A stretch of 64,000 bases of DNA from Chamaecrista fasciculata (lineage: Eukaryota; Streptophyta; Magnoliopsida; Fabales; Fabaceae), in the NCBI GenBank assembly GCA_003254925.1, contig QANZ01023112.1:2477-66476 (forward strand). Direction: 5' to 3'. The notes beneath the pieces were generated by a model. It was not told the DNA's origin and ran no database searches. It was given only the letters and a program-made list of their open reading frames with translations. Positions 1-10,821 of this stretch are shown piece by piece (the stretch's first letter is position 1; every line of letters starts with the position of its first letter). The position numbers and the translations under genes were made by a program.

Positions 1-401
1 CCCCCCCCCCCCCCCCCACTACACTCCAGAGCCTCATCAAAGGACCACCCATTTGTAGACCAAAATTCTGACAATAAAGATACAGCTCTATCCCCTGCAA
101 GAATAGGATCAAGATTAATCTTGTCAAAAACACAGCAGCATCTAATCTTCCAAATTTCCCAGCACATAATAGACACCAAAGCCACAACATAATCACTATT
201 GTCAGAGCAAAGAAAGACCTCACTAAACCAAGTTTCAATTCTACTAATAGATCTAAAATCATATCTCAACCCCAGAGGGCAACATAACCAAGCTTGTCTA
301 GCCCAAGCACAATGAAAGATTAAATGCTCAAGAGTCTCTGGATTTTCAGAACAACACACACACAGGACTAGAAGCACAATTCCTCTTCCATAGAAATCTA
401 A
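1..401 (-). pseudogene. LINE-type zf-RVT / RNase H-linker protein fragment
   Basis: Read on the minus strand, an open frame of about 130 codons runs from near 401 to the poly-C at the window edge. It contains a zf-RVT zinc motif (LCVCCSENPETLEHLIFHC, i.e. C-x2-C ... H-x4-C), followed by AWARQAW and then VSIMCWEIWKIRCCCVF, the tryptophan-rich linker that precedes RNase H in plant non-LTR retrotransposons and in LINE-derived RNase H-like genes. The frame begins after a stop and has no start codon, and the RNase H part would lie beyond the window, so this is a fragment. It belongs to the same domain family as the tail of the TNL genes downstream, but the sequence is clearly diverged from theirs. 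The family call is firm; whether the source is a LINE or a domesticated gene cannot be told. Confidence 0.75.
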
Positions 402-449
402 TTAAAAGTGCCTAAAGCTAGAACAAATTTAAATATGACTTTTAAATTA

Positions 450-1199
450 GGCCAAAGTCCTATTTTGGTCCTCCAGTTATGCTCAGTGTTTCAAATTAGT
501 TCCCCAGTTATTTTTCGTTCCATATTGGTCCCCCAGTTATGCAAAACTTGGCAAAGTTGGTTCCTCTAACAGTTTCCATCTATTTTCCGTTAAAAAAAGA
601 CAAAATTGATTTTTAACACCTAAGAGTTTAAATATTTTGTATCAAAGACCTTTTTCTCTATAATAAAACCAAAATGTAAGATTGAAGAAATAACTTGGGG
701 GTTTTAGTTTATTTGACACCAAAAAATAATCTCTCTCTCTCTCTCTCTTCCATGAAAAAGAAAAAAAAAACCCATATCAGGCAATGAAACACATTTCAGT
801 CTTAAAAGGGGATTCCAATTCCTGAGAAACCGAAAATAGAGATTTCGAACACGCATCGTTTTTGCGATTTTCTTGAGGCGGAAACCCCCAAATTGAACTT
901 GAAGAACACAGAGGGAGAACGGTTTTAGGAGAGAGAGAGAGAGATTATTTTTTGGTGTGAAATAAACTAAAACCCCAAATTATTTCTTCTATCTTATATT
1001 TTGGTTCTATTATAGAGAAAAAGGTCTTCGATGCAAAAAATTTAAACTTTTAGGAGTTAAAAATCAATTTTATCTTTTTTTTTTTTAATGAAAAAATGGA
1101 TGAAAAGTGTTAGAGGGATCAACTTTATCAAGTTTTGCATAACTGGGGGACCAATTTGAAACACTAAGTATAACTTGGGACCAAAATAGGACTTTAGCC
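450..1199. mobile_element. Mutator-like foldback MITE with 9-bp TSD
   Basis: The left end GGCCAAAGTCCTATTTTGG and the reverse complement of the right end GGCTAAAGTCCTATTTTGG match, and the similarity continues inward over long arms. A perfect 9-bp direct repeat, TTTAAATTA, flanks it (441-449 and 1200-1208), as expected for Mutator-superfamily insertions. The interior holds CT- and GA-rich runs and no coding capacity. It is non-autonomous. Confidence 0.85.
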
Positions 1200-1267
1200 T
1201 TTAAATTATTAATGAAACGCATTTTCATAATTTATAGAACCACTCCCTAAATTTATTTATTTATATC

Positions 1268-1735
1268 TAGGCTAAAGTCTTAAATTGGTCCCTTATCTTT
1301 TATTTATTTTAGATTGGTTCTACATATTTCTATAATGTTTCAAATTGGTCCCAAATATACTTTCAAAGATATAATTTGACCTCATTTGCTAACTATCTTA
1401 ATTGAACGGACAAAAAACTTTTCAAGAGTTAACATATAGTTTTGAATTCGTTGCATTCGGACATGAAATGAAAGAAATATAACTAATTTCACTTGTTTGA
1501 ATGTGAAACGAGTTATTCACTTTTAAATCTCGATTTAACTTATTTTATTGATGGTCCAAAATACTCATAAAAAGAAAACTCGTAATTTTATATTTGTTGC
1601 ATTTAAAATTAGAATGAGTCAATATTTGTTGGACCAATTCAAAACACTATTCAAAATAATAATATGCTTTGATACTCGGAGAAGGAGCCATACTGATAGC
1701 TTTCTTGCGCGCCTTTGCTTCAAGCAAGCCAGTTA
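1268..1735. other. Degraded foldback-element half; no gene seen
   Basis: The stretch starts with GGCTAAAGTCTTAAATTGG, resembling the end of the 450-1199 element, and has further ATTGGTCCC phrases, but I find no clean partner end or target duplication. Short frames here match nothing recognisable. It is probably a decayed MITE relative. Confidence 0.4.
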
Positions 1736-1741
1736 AGTAGT

Positions 1742-1853
1742 CTTCATATATATATAAGGCCTCAGTATAGAACAAGAGGTAGGCATATGGTATTCTCTAA
1801 TAGCTTCCCAGATATTCGAAATTCTTCTTCATATATATATAAGGCCTCAGTAT
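1742..1853. repeat. Pair of identical 27-bp direct repeats with TATA-like core
   Basis: An identical 27-bp unit occurs at 1742-1768 and 1827-1853, 85 bp apart. Each contains TATATATAAGGCCTCAG. It lies about 0.8 kb upstream of TNL copy A with a MITE in between. It could be a duplicated promoter fragment or a remnant of an inserted element; no function can be assigned from sequence. Confidence 0.6.
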
Positions 1854-2065
1854 TGAATCTGCCTGTATTGCTTGCTATTGGGTTGTTTCACCCAAAAAGG
1901 AAAAAAAAAAAAAGAAATCCAATTTGGGTCAAATTTTAATTTGTTACGACAAAAGAAGTGATCGGAAGACGTTACCATTGTCCATTTTCCTGGTAAACTC
2001 TTCCTTCATAAGTTTATTCATAAAGTCTCTCTCAGAAAACCAAATGATGAGCGCTTAGTTTGGAA

Positions 2066-2476
2066 AACCAAAGTGGGCTTTTAGTCCCACAACTTTTGCT
2101 CAGGTCTCAATTTGGTCATATAACTTTCTTTTTACACTTTTGGTCCCATATCTTTTGCTCTGGTTGTAGATTTGGTCTTGTATTATACTTTTGGTCACAT
2201 ATCTTTGGGTCAGGTTGCATAATTGGTCCCATATCTTTTAGTTAAGTTGCAGAATTGGTCTCATATCTTTGAGTGAGGTGCAAAATTAGTTTCATATCTT
2301 TGGGTCAAGTGGAACTAATTGTGGAAGTTTTTGCAAAGATATGAGACCAATTCTACAAACTGACTAAAAGATATGAGACCAAAGTGATACGGGATCAAAT
2401 CTGCAACCTGAGCAAAAGATATGAGATCAAAAGTGCAACAAAAAAAAATTATGGGACCAAAAAATACACTTTGACC
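2066..2476. mobile_element. Foldback MITE of the 'CCAAAGTG ... TTTGGTCCC' type
   Basis: The ends CCAAAGTGGGCTTTTAGTCCC and, reversed, GGTCAAAGTGTATTTTTTGG are related. The body is made of repeated phrases (TTTGGTCCCATATCTTT) on the left and their complements on the right. It resembles the element at 51572-51947, which has a target duplication; none is clear here. It ends about 150 bp before the TNL-A start codon and so may have displaced the ancestral promoter. Confidence 0.6.
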
Positions 2477-2931
2477 TATATTCTATAATTGGGGTCACTC
2501 TCTTTTGCAGCACACCTTATTTTCCCCTAACCGGTCAACTCATTCATACATGTTGAAACCCCCCTTATTGCTTTGTTTTCTTGTGACTTATTCACTCCAT
2601 TCAGCTTCAGCAGCAAGCGACCATGTTATCACTTGAAGCATTATCCTCTTCCTCTTTCTCCTATGAATGCACTTATGATGTCTTTCTCAGTTTCAGAGGT
2701 GATAATACACGACATGGCTTTACTGGGTATCTTTATAAGGCTTTATGTGACAAGGGAATTGGCACCTTCATAGATGATGAGGAGCTCAGGAAAGGGGATG
2801 AAATAACACCCTCTCTTCTCACTGCAATTGAGGAATCTAGAATTGCCATCATTGTTTTCTCCAAAAACTATGCTTCCTCTTCTTATTGTCTTCAAGAACT
2901 TGTACACATCCTTGATTGTGTGAAGAGGAAC

Positions 2932-2995
2932 GGTCGGTTAATATGGCCAATCTTTTACAAAGTGGTCGGTTAATATGGCCAATCTTTTACAAAGT
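2932..2995. repeat. Exact 32-bp tandem duplication in TIR exon
   Basis: Two identical 32-bp units (2932-2963 and 2964-2995) covering the codons for GRLIWPIFYKV. Exon 1 is 520 bp against 488 bp in intact gene C, a difference of exactly 32, so the duplication alone accounts for the frame loss. Confidence 0.95.
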
Positions 2996-4416
2996 GGATC
3001 CATCTGATGTGAGAAATCACAGAGGAAGCTATGGAGAAGCACTGGCAAAGCATGATGAAAGATTCAACAAGGCCAAGGTACAGAAGTGGAGATCAGCTCT
3101 TACAGAAGCAGCTAATTTGTCTGGTTCACATTATACTCATGAGTAGGCATCTCTTCACACTTATCTTTGTATCTCACTATTCACATTTCACTCAATATAT
3201 ATCTTTCATCCCACAATTTGCCTATTACATTCTGCTTAAATCTATTCATTGTTTACTTCAGTTCTAAACACACAAACTTTTACTGAATATAATATGGTTT
3301 TTGTAATATTTACTATTCCATTCCATTCAATTTTGTCAGAACTTCAAAAAATTACCCTTCTTTTATTGTTAAACTTTTTGACAGAGGAACACTAATTTAT
3401 CCAATTTCGATCCTTTCTTTTTTCTTTCCATTATATTTGATGCCCATTAATTATAAACATTCAAATGTTCTCACCCATATAAAATTTCTTAGGTGTAAGG
3501 AGCCAACAATAATATTATAAAATAAGTATATGAGAGGTTAAGATTGAACATATTAGATGTATGCATTCATCAGATCAATTAAGCTCAATTTTTTTTCTAA
3601 AATTGGACCAGGCCTAAAATCGAGTTGGGCCAATCTTGTGTTTTATGATTTTAGATTCAGCCTAGCCTGAGGTATACCCTTTTATTTATTTATTATTTTT
3701 TTTTTATTTTTTTATTATATATTTTAACTGATATATATGAAAGTTTTATATTTATGTATAAGGGTTATTTATGTATAAGCCTGAGGTATACTCGTGCAGA
3801 CCCATACTCTGACATACCAGTTTTTACAAGCTATTATTTACTTTTGGCACCACTTCACCTCGACAGTATATAATATTTTGTTTAATTTATTTGTTTACTT
3901 GTTCTTTAGTATTAATTTAATTTGACATTGTTAGGACTTCACATTTGGTTAGGTACAAATATGAGTTTATTCAAAAGATTGTTGAAGATATTTTCAAAAA
4001 CATTACTCATTGCTGGTTATATGTTGCAAACTACCCGGTTGGATTGGAGTCTCGAGTGAAAGAAGTGACCTCACTTCTAGATGTGACTTCCAATAAAGAA
4101 AAGCACATGGTAGGAATTTATGGCATTGGTGGTATAGGTAAAACCACAATTGCATCTGCTGTATACAATCTCATTGCAGATCAATTTGAAGGTCATTACT
4201 ACCTTGCTAATATTAGGGAAAATTCAATGAAGCACGGCTTGGTACACCTTCAAGAGACATTGCTTTTTGAAATGGTAGGAGAGAAGAACTCTAAGTTGGG
4301 AAATATCAAAAAAGGAATCACAATGATAAAAAGTAGGCTCCATGGAAAGAAAGTTCTTTTAATTCTTGATGATGTTGACAAATTGGAACAGTTACAGGCA
4401 ATAGCTGGAAATCTAA

Positions 4417-5551
4417 GGCCCCGTTTGGATGCAAAGTTAATAAAGGAAGGGTAATAAAGGAGGATAAAGGAATGGGGGAGGTAATAAAGGAGACTAGGAG
4501 AGGTAAAGGATTTGTGTTATAAAGGAGGTTTTTAGTAAATTGTGTTTAGGAAAATGAGAGATAAAGGAGGAATTATGATGTGAAATTATTTTAAAGGATA
4601 TGTAATGATTGTGGTGGGTTGAAATAATTGTATTGGTATTTTAAATTTGTATAGGGGTAAAAATGGTAAAAATAAAGGAGGATAAAGGAGTGTTGTTTTT
4701 GTGTTTGTTTTGGTGGTAGTAAAGTGGTATGAGTAATGATTGCCTCGAAATTTGTGCTAAAGGAGGAAGTTAATAAAGGATGTTTTTGGGGTGGTAAGGT
4801 AAATGAGGATGGAGGTGTGAATGTGGAGGTGGGACCAAAATGTAATTTTTGAGTAGTGAATTGTAAACTTTTAGGGACTAGATTATATATTTTTCCTGTT
4901 TACCGTCTTTTAATTTTATTTTAAATTTTTTATACTACAAAAAATATTACCCATGTATATAATATAGAAGAGACCATAATGTATATTTTCTGAGGTATAA
5001 ATTATAGTTTTTTTCTTATAATTTCATTAATGTTTTTGAAATATGGTTATAAAAAAATATTATTAAAGTTGGACTAATCTGTAATTTTTATTGTTGAATG
5101 GGATACCAAAAAAAATTACTCATATACTGAAAATGAAAAAAATAAAAGTGATAACANTGATGCAAAATTAAAGTCACAACAGTAAAAGTCAATATATTAC
5201 ATAATGTAAGGGTCTGTGAAATGAAGATGCGTGAATTGACGTTCACGGATGGTTGGGAAAAAGTATACAATATGTAAAATTACAATATTGCCATTATTCA
5301 TATTTTATTATTTTAAAATATATATAATAGGTAATTATAGGTAGTTGAGTAGGGATATGTTAGTAATTTTAAAAGATAAAGGAGAGATAAAGGAGAGATA
5401 AATGAATGATAAAGGAGGAAAATAAAGGAAGTGAAGATAAAGGCCAAACAAACCCCTATTGTTACTGTAGCTCTGGTAGTAAAGGAGTACTAGGAGATAA
5501 AGGAGGATAAAGGGAGATAAAGGGACTTTAACGGCGCATCCAAACGGGGCC
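4417..5551. mobile_element. PIF/Harbinger-like (Tourist-type) element inside NB-ARC exon
   Basis: The terminal inverted repeats are GGCCCCGTTTGGATGC on both sides, with a 3-bp target duplication TAA (4414-4416 and 5552-5554), both typical of PIF/Harbinger elements. The subterminal regions are crowded with ATAAAGGAG repeats. No transposase is seen, so at 1135 bp it is a large non-autonomous copy. One undetermined base lies at 5156. It interrupts the NB-ARC exon of TNL copy A between kinase-2 and RNBS-B. Confidence 0.82.
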
Positions 5552-6038
5552 TAAATTGGTTTGGTTATAACGGTCTTCCTTTGGCTTTAGAAATTGTGGG
5601 TTCTAACTTATATGGTAAATCATTAGATGAATGGCAATCTGCATTGGATTCTTACAAAAGAATTCCAGATGAAAATATTCAAGCTATTCTTAGAAAGAGC
5701 TATGATGATTTGAAGGGAAATGAGAAGGAAATTTTCCTTGACATAGCTTGTTTCTTTAAAGGTTATGAATTGAGTTGTGTCAAAGATATAATATTGAACG
5801 GTCGTGGCTTCTTCCCAGGATATGGCATTGGAGTATTGGTTGAAAAATCTCTCATAAAGATTGATCAATTTGGAATTGTGAGAATGCATGACTTGATAGA
5901 GGATATGGGTAGAGAAATTGTTCGACAAGAATCATTGATAGAGCCTGGAAAACGTAGTAGATTGTGGTTTCATGAGGATATTCTTCAAGTTCTAGAAGAG
6001 AACAATGTATGTATATGTTTTTGTTTTTACTTTTTGTA

Positions 6039-6524
6039 TGTTGGATCTGGGCTGAGTGGAAATTTGAACACTTATAAAAGAAGAGAAAAAGGGAAAATGA
6101 GTGCAGGTGGGCTTGACAGAATTGGGCCAGATATTGTGGAGCCCAAGTTCTACCAAAGGAGAAGGAAGAGAGAGAAGAAGAATGGCATAACGGTTTCTGT
6201 CTCTGACACAGTAGTGGAGGTAAGGGGAGAGGCTGTGTAGTACGTATGCCTTTTATATGGGAGGAGGGCTGTATGGTCAGGGTAGGCAGAATTTGAGTAG
6301 GGAAATTGGGGGAGAGACTGGCCTCTCGAATGCCAGATTATGTTACTGCTTTGTTAGCTGTTCTTGTGTGTTCTTGTCTTGAATTTGAGGTGTTTAGCTG
6401 TGTGTGAGTTGTTGTTGCATTTTCTTGACTGTTGAAGGGCTGTATCTATCTGTGATATATTGAAATATAGCCTATTTGAGTGATTATCTCTATTTCAGCT
6501 TCATCTATATCATAGTTTCTATAA
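6039..6524 (+). repeat. Gypsy 5' LTR
   Basis: 486 bp beginning TGTTGGATCTGGGC, preceded by TTGTA and followed by the tRNA-Met primer site. Near-identical to 11497-11983. Confidence 0.9.
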
Positions 6525-6564
6525 AAGTGGTATCAGAGCAGGTCTTTCTTAGGGTTGTGGGGAC

Positions 6565-9500
6565 ATGGAGGCCAAGGTGGAAGCCTTAGAGAAGGATGTG
6601 CACCAGATTAAGACATGGATTGTGGAGATGAAAGAGCTACTAGAGACTAAGCTGGGGTCTGCATCAAAAAGCGGAGACAATGATGCTAGTGAAGGAGGGG
6701 AACCCGAAAATGTTGTTGAAAGTGAAGAGAAGATAGTCGAGCAAAAGATGGTAAAGGAGAATGGCTCACCCAAATACCGCAAACTGGAGTTGCCTCTCTT
6801 CGACGAAGTTGAACCTATGGGATGGCTTTTTAGGGTGGAACGTTACTTCACCGTCAATAAAATACCAGAGGAAGAGAAGTTGGAGGCCATTGTTGTGTGT
6901 ATGGAGGGGATAGCACTCCACTGGTTTCAATGGATGGAGGCTGGGAAACCCTGGGGTGGATGGCTGAAGTTTAAAAAGGAAGTGGTGAGACGATTTCGAA
7001 GCTCTCAAGCTGATAATATCTACGAGCGATTGATGGCCTTGAAACAAGAAGGAAGCGTGGAGGAATTCCGGCAACAGTTCGAGCTCGTGTCGGCGCCGCT
7101 GCGTGGTAAATCTGATGATTTATTAGTTGGAGCCTTCCTCAACGGGCTGAAGGAGGAAATTAAAGCTGAGGTGAGACTTAACCCAAGTCAGGATTTGCTG
7201 GACATATTGGAGATAGCTCAGAAGATTGAAGAAAAAAACACAACTCTAAGAAATCTTGAAGAAGCAAAGGCCCAAAAAAATGTGAAACCCACCTTTGGGT
7301 CAAAGTGGGTAAGCCTAAAATCAACATTCCACACTACTACTAGTTGGGTCGAACCCAAGAAGCCTCCCAATTCTAGCGCTGCGAGCATGAGCAGCAAAAC
7401 AGAGCCGAAGATTGGAGAGAAGCGTACGAGTCCCAACCAACCTGCTTCGTCATCGACGGCGTCCAACCGGACGAGCAGTTTCCGGCGGTTGACGGAGGAA
7501 GAAGCGGCGAAATGGTGGGAACAAGGGTTGTGCTTCCGTTGTGACGAGAAATTCCACTTGGGCCATCGTTGCAAAAACAAATCGCTTAACGTGATATTGA
7601 TGTGTGAAGGTGATGAAGAGGCCGAAATTTCAGTGGAGGAGATGACTCATGTTGAAGAACACCTTGAGGATGACCACACGCCTACTGCTAGTGCTCTAAT
7701 GGCTCTATCGCTATCTTCTATAGTGGGAATTGACAGGGGAAAGACCATGAAGTTGATTGGGCGATTAAAGGAGAATGAGGTAATGATTCTTATTGATAGT
7801 GGGGCCTCTCACAATTTTATATCTAAAGCAACAGTAGCAAGATTGGGTCTTAAAACTCAACCCACTACTCCTTTTCACGTGACCGTGGGTGATGGACACA
7901 CAGTAAGGGGGAATGAATTATGCAAGGATGTGAATCTGGAGATGCAAGGGTTGAAGGTGCAGCAGACATTTTACTTGTTTGAATTGAGTGGGGTCAACAT
8001 GGTGCTTGGAGTGAAATGGTTGGAATCTTTGGGGGAGGTCAAAGTTAATTGGAAACTTCTCACTATGAAAATCAAGGATGCAGAGAAGGTGATTTGTCTC
8101 AGGGGAGATCCAGCCCTAAGCAAAACCTTAACCTCATTTAATTCCATTATGAAATCAGTGGCCACCGGAGCACAAGGTTACTTAATTGAATTTGGGGAGA
8201 TTAGTTGGGAAGATCATGGGCTTTCCGAATTGGGAGATGACATTAAAGGGGTGTTTAGAGACTTTCCAGAGTTGTGCGAACCAGCAGCGGGTTTACCCCC
8301 TTCTAGAACCAAAGATCATGCAATTCCTATCCGTGATGGGGAACCACCTCCGAATATACGACCATATAGGTACCCGCATTCACAAAAGGCTGAAATAGAG
8401 AAGCTTGTTGGTGAGATGCTTGCCTCGGGGATCATTAGACCGAGCAACAGTCCATACTCGAGTCCGGTTTTGCTTGTGAAGAAGAAAGATGGGAGTTGGA
8501 GGTTTTGTGTGGATTATAGAAGCCTCAACAAGATAACCGTACCCGACAAATTCCCTATCCCAGCTATTGATGAACTGCTGGACGAGTTAGGGGGTGCCAC
8601 AGTGTTTTCGAAGCTTGATTTAAAGTCCGGATATCACCAGATCAGAATTAAGCCGGGGGATGAGATGAAAACAGCTTTTCGCACTCATGAGGGCCATTAT
8701 GAGTTTTTGGTGATGCCATTTGGGTTGACTAATGCCCCGTCTACTTTTCAGTCTCTCATGAATGAGATCTTTAAGGCTCACTTGAGAAAATTTGTGCTGG
8801 TATTCTTTGATGACATACTGATTTATAGTTCCGACTTCCGTTCTCATTTGGATCATCTACGGAGCGTGCTGACCATCTTGAAGGATAACCAGTTGCTAAT
8901 TAATCTTAAGAAATGTGCATTTGGGCAGCGAAAACTCGAGTATTTGGGACACATAATTTCTGCACAAGGGGTGGAAGCCGATCCAAAGAAGATTGCGAGC
9001 ATGGTACAATGGCCGAAGCCTAGAGATTTGAAGGCATTAAGGGGTTTCCTTGGGCTCACAGGGTATTATCGGAAGTTTGTTAGAGATTACGGGAGGTTGG
9101 CTGCCCCTCTTACTAATTTACTCAAGAAAGATTCTTTTGTTTTGAGTGAGTAAGCACAACAAGCCTTTGAAGCTTTGAAGAAGGCGATGACTTCAGTTCC
9201 CGTGTTAGCAATGCCCAATTTTGCTAAGCCGTTTGTGATTGAAGCTGACGCTTCTGGGATCGGGTTGGGGGCTGTCCTCACGCAAGAAGGACGTCCCATT
9301 GCTTACTTTAGTCAGGTGTTATCAAACAGAGACAAGCACAATTCAGTTTATGAGAGGGAGTTGATGGCCATTGTGTTCGCAGTGAAGAAATGGCAGCATT
9401 ATCTTTGGGGGCAAAAGTTTCTCATTCGTACTGATCAGAAGGCTCTTAAGTACTTGTTGGAGCAGCGAATCATAGACGAAAATCAACAGAAGTGGGTTTC

Positions 9501-10821
9501 CAAGCTGATGGGGTTTAAATTTGAAATTCAGTATAAACCCGGGAAACAAAATAAAGTTGCTGATGCTTTGTCTCGAAGAGAGGAGACTCTTGAGTTGAGG
9601 GGATTCTCTTTATGGCAATATGAAGAGTTGGAAGAGTGGGACAAGGAAGTGGAGAAAGATGAGAAGTTGAACAAGATTCGGGAGCAAATTATAAAAGGGG
9701 AAGAGTCACCTGAAGGGTTCAACATGAAACATGGTGTTCTCCTCTACAAGGATAGGCTGGTGCTGCCCAGAAATTCAGCAAGGATTCTGAAATTAATTGC
9801 TGAATTTCATTCATCACCCTTAGGAGGACACTCGGGCTATATCCGCACATACAAAAGAATTTCAGCGGTTGTGTTTTGGGAGGGGCTCAAGGGTGATGTT
9901 CAGGAGTTTGTGTCGAAATGTGAGGTATGTCAAAGAAACAAATACCAAGCCATGAGTCCAGCCGGGTTGCTGCAGCCTTTGCCGATTCCCCAACATGTTT
10001 GGGAAGACATCTCAATGGATTTTATTGTGAAGTTACCCAAGTCTAAAGGGTATGACACTATTATGGTGGTGGTGGACAGATTTACTAAGTTTGCCCATTT
10101 CATTCCCCTTCGCCACCCTTTTTCTGCGAAAGATGTAGCGGCTGTTTTTGTCCAAGAGGTGGTGAGATTGCATGGGTTCCCGAAATCAATTGTATCAGAT
10201 CGTGATAGGGTCTTCATTAGCCAATTTTGGAAGGAACTCTTCAAAATGGCTGGAACTAGTTTGAAGTACAGTTCAGGGTATCATCCGGAGACTGATGGCC
10301 AAACCGAGGTAGTCAACCGAACCTTGGAAACTTATTTGAGATGTTTTGTAGGTGATTCCCCCAAGCAATGGAGTAAATGGGTGGCTTGGGCAGAATATTG
10401 GTTTAACACTACATTCAACCAATCAATTGGAATGTCTCCTTTCAAGGCTCTTTATGGGAGGGATCCTCCAACTCTTTTCAAATGGGAGGATTGTCATTCA
10501 GCTATAGAAGATGTGAATGAGCAGATTAGGGCTCGCAACACCATCCTAGCCGAGCTCAAGGAAAATCTCACCAAGGCTCAAGACCGGATGAAGCGACAAG
10601 CCGACAAACATCGAAGGGAGGTTAGTTTTGAGGTTGGGGATCTGGTTTACCTACGGATCCGCCCATATAGGCTGCGTTCTTTGGCAAGAAAGATGAATGA
10701 AAAATTGAGTCCTCGTTTCTATGGGCCTTACAAGATTCAGGCCAAGATTGGTGAGGTGGCATACCAGCTAGAGCTGCCAAAAACAGCAAGGATTCACTCT
10801 ATTTTTCATGTATCCCAATCT
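6565..10821 (+). other. Gypsy gag-pol coding region
   Basis: Recognisable parts by position: gag core near 6770-7250; zinc knuckle CFRCDEKFHLGHRC near 7531; retropepsin LIDSGASHNFIS near 7788; reverse transcriptase from about 8380, with DYRSLNKITVPDKFPIP and FFDDILIYS near 8806; RNase H from about 9229 (EADASGIGLGAVLTQEG); integrase zinc region near 9805-9945 and catalytic core near 10000-10330; and a GPY/F-like stretch (KLSPRFYGPYKI) near 10700. The retropepsin and RT wording fits Reina-type chromoviruses. No chromodomain is seen. As part of a fossil element it is described as broken, without further detail. Confidence 0.88.

Larger units (their letters stand above)
2623..6006 (+). pseudogene. 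TNL copy A: TIR exon and part of NB-ARC exon (broken)
   Basis: This is a TIR-NB-ARC immune receptor copy. Exon 1 (2623-3142) encodes MLSLEALSSSS and then a TIR domain (TYDVFLSFRGDNTR, CLQEL with the catalytic Glu). Its donor is GT at 3143; the acceptor is AG at 3951-3952 and exon 2 begins at 3953 with YKYEFIQKIVED and a good P-loop (GIYGIGGIGKTT) and kinase-2 (LLILDDVD). A 32-bp tandem duplication (2932-2995) shifts the TIR frame. A Harbinger-like element (4417-5551) interrupts exon 2. Compared with copy B, 186 bp (62 codons, RNBS-B to just before GLPL) are missing after the insertion. The exon resumes with LPLALEIVGSNLYGK and MHDLIEDMGREIVRQES and ends at a donor GT at 6007, just before a gypsy LTR. 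Not functional as it stands; together with 10822-14381 it is probably one ancestral gene. Confidence 0.88.
6039..10821 (+). mobile_element. Ty3/gypsy element (chromovirus, Reina-like), young, broken
   Basis: A Ty3/gypsy retrotransposon in intron 2 of TNL A/B. Parts in order: 5' LTR 6039-6524, primer site TGGTATCAGAGC at 6528 (initiator Met tRNA), gag with a CCHC knuckle, aspartic protease, reverse transcriptase, RNase H, integrase and a GPY/F-type region. The matching LTR is at 11497-11983, but TNL sequence (10822-11496) lies between the internal region and that LTR. TTGTA precedes both LTRs (6034-6038, 11492-11496) and follows the second (11984-11988), marking the original target duplication. 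The LTRs differ at about 1.2% of positions, suggesting roughly half to one million years at usual plant rates. It looks broken, with about two breaks. The order protease-RT-RNase H-integrase is what separates it from copia. Confidence 0.9.

Noticed and set aside
1-17. Poly-C run as a biological feature
   Set aside because: At the extreme window edge and homopolymeric; may be an assembly or sequencing artefact.
2066-2476. Regularly spaced similar phrases resembling a CRISPR-like array
   Set aside because: The phrases are in opposite orientation in the two halves, spacing varies, and the ends form inverted repeats; it is a plant foldback MITE.
6528-6539. tRNA-like match at TGGTATCAGAGC (also near 20188 and 57077)
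   Set aside because: These are primer-binding sites of LTR elements; no cloverleaf surrounds them.
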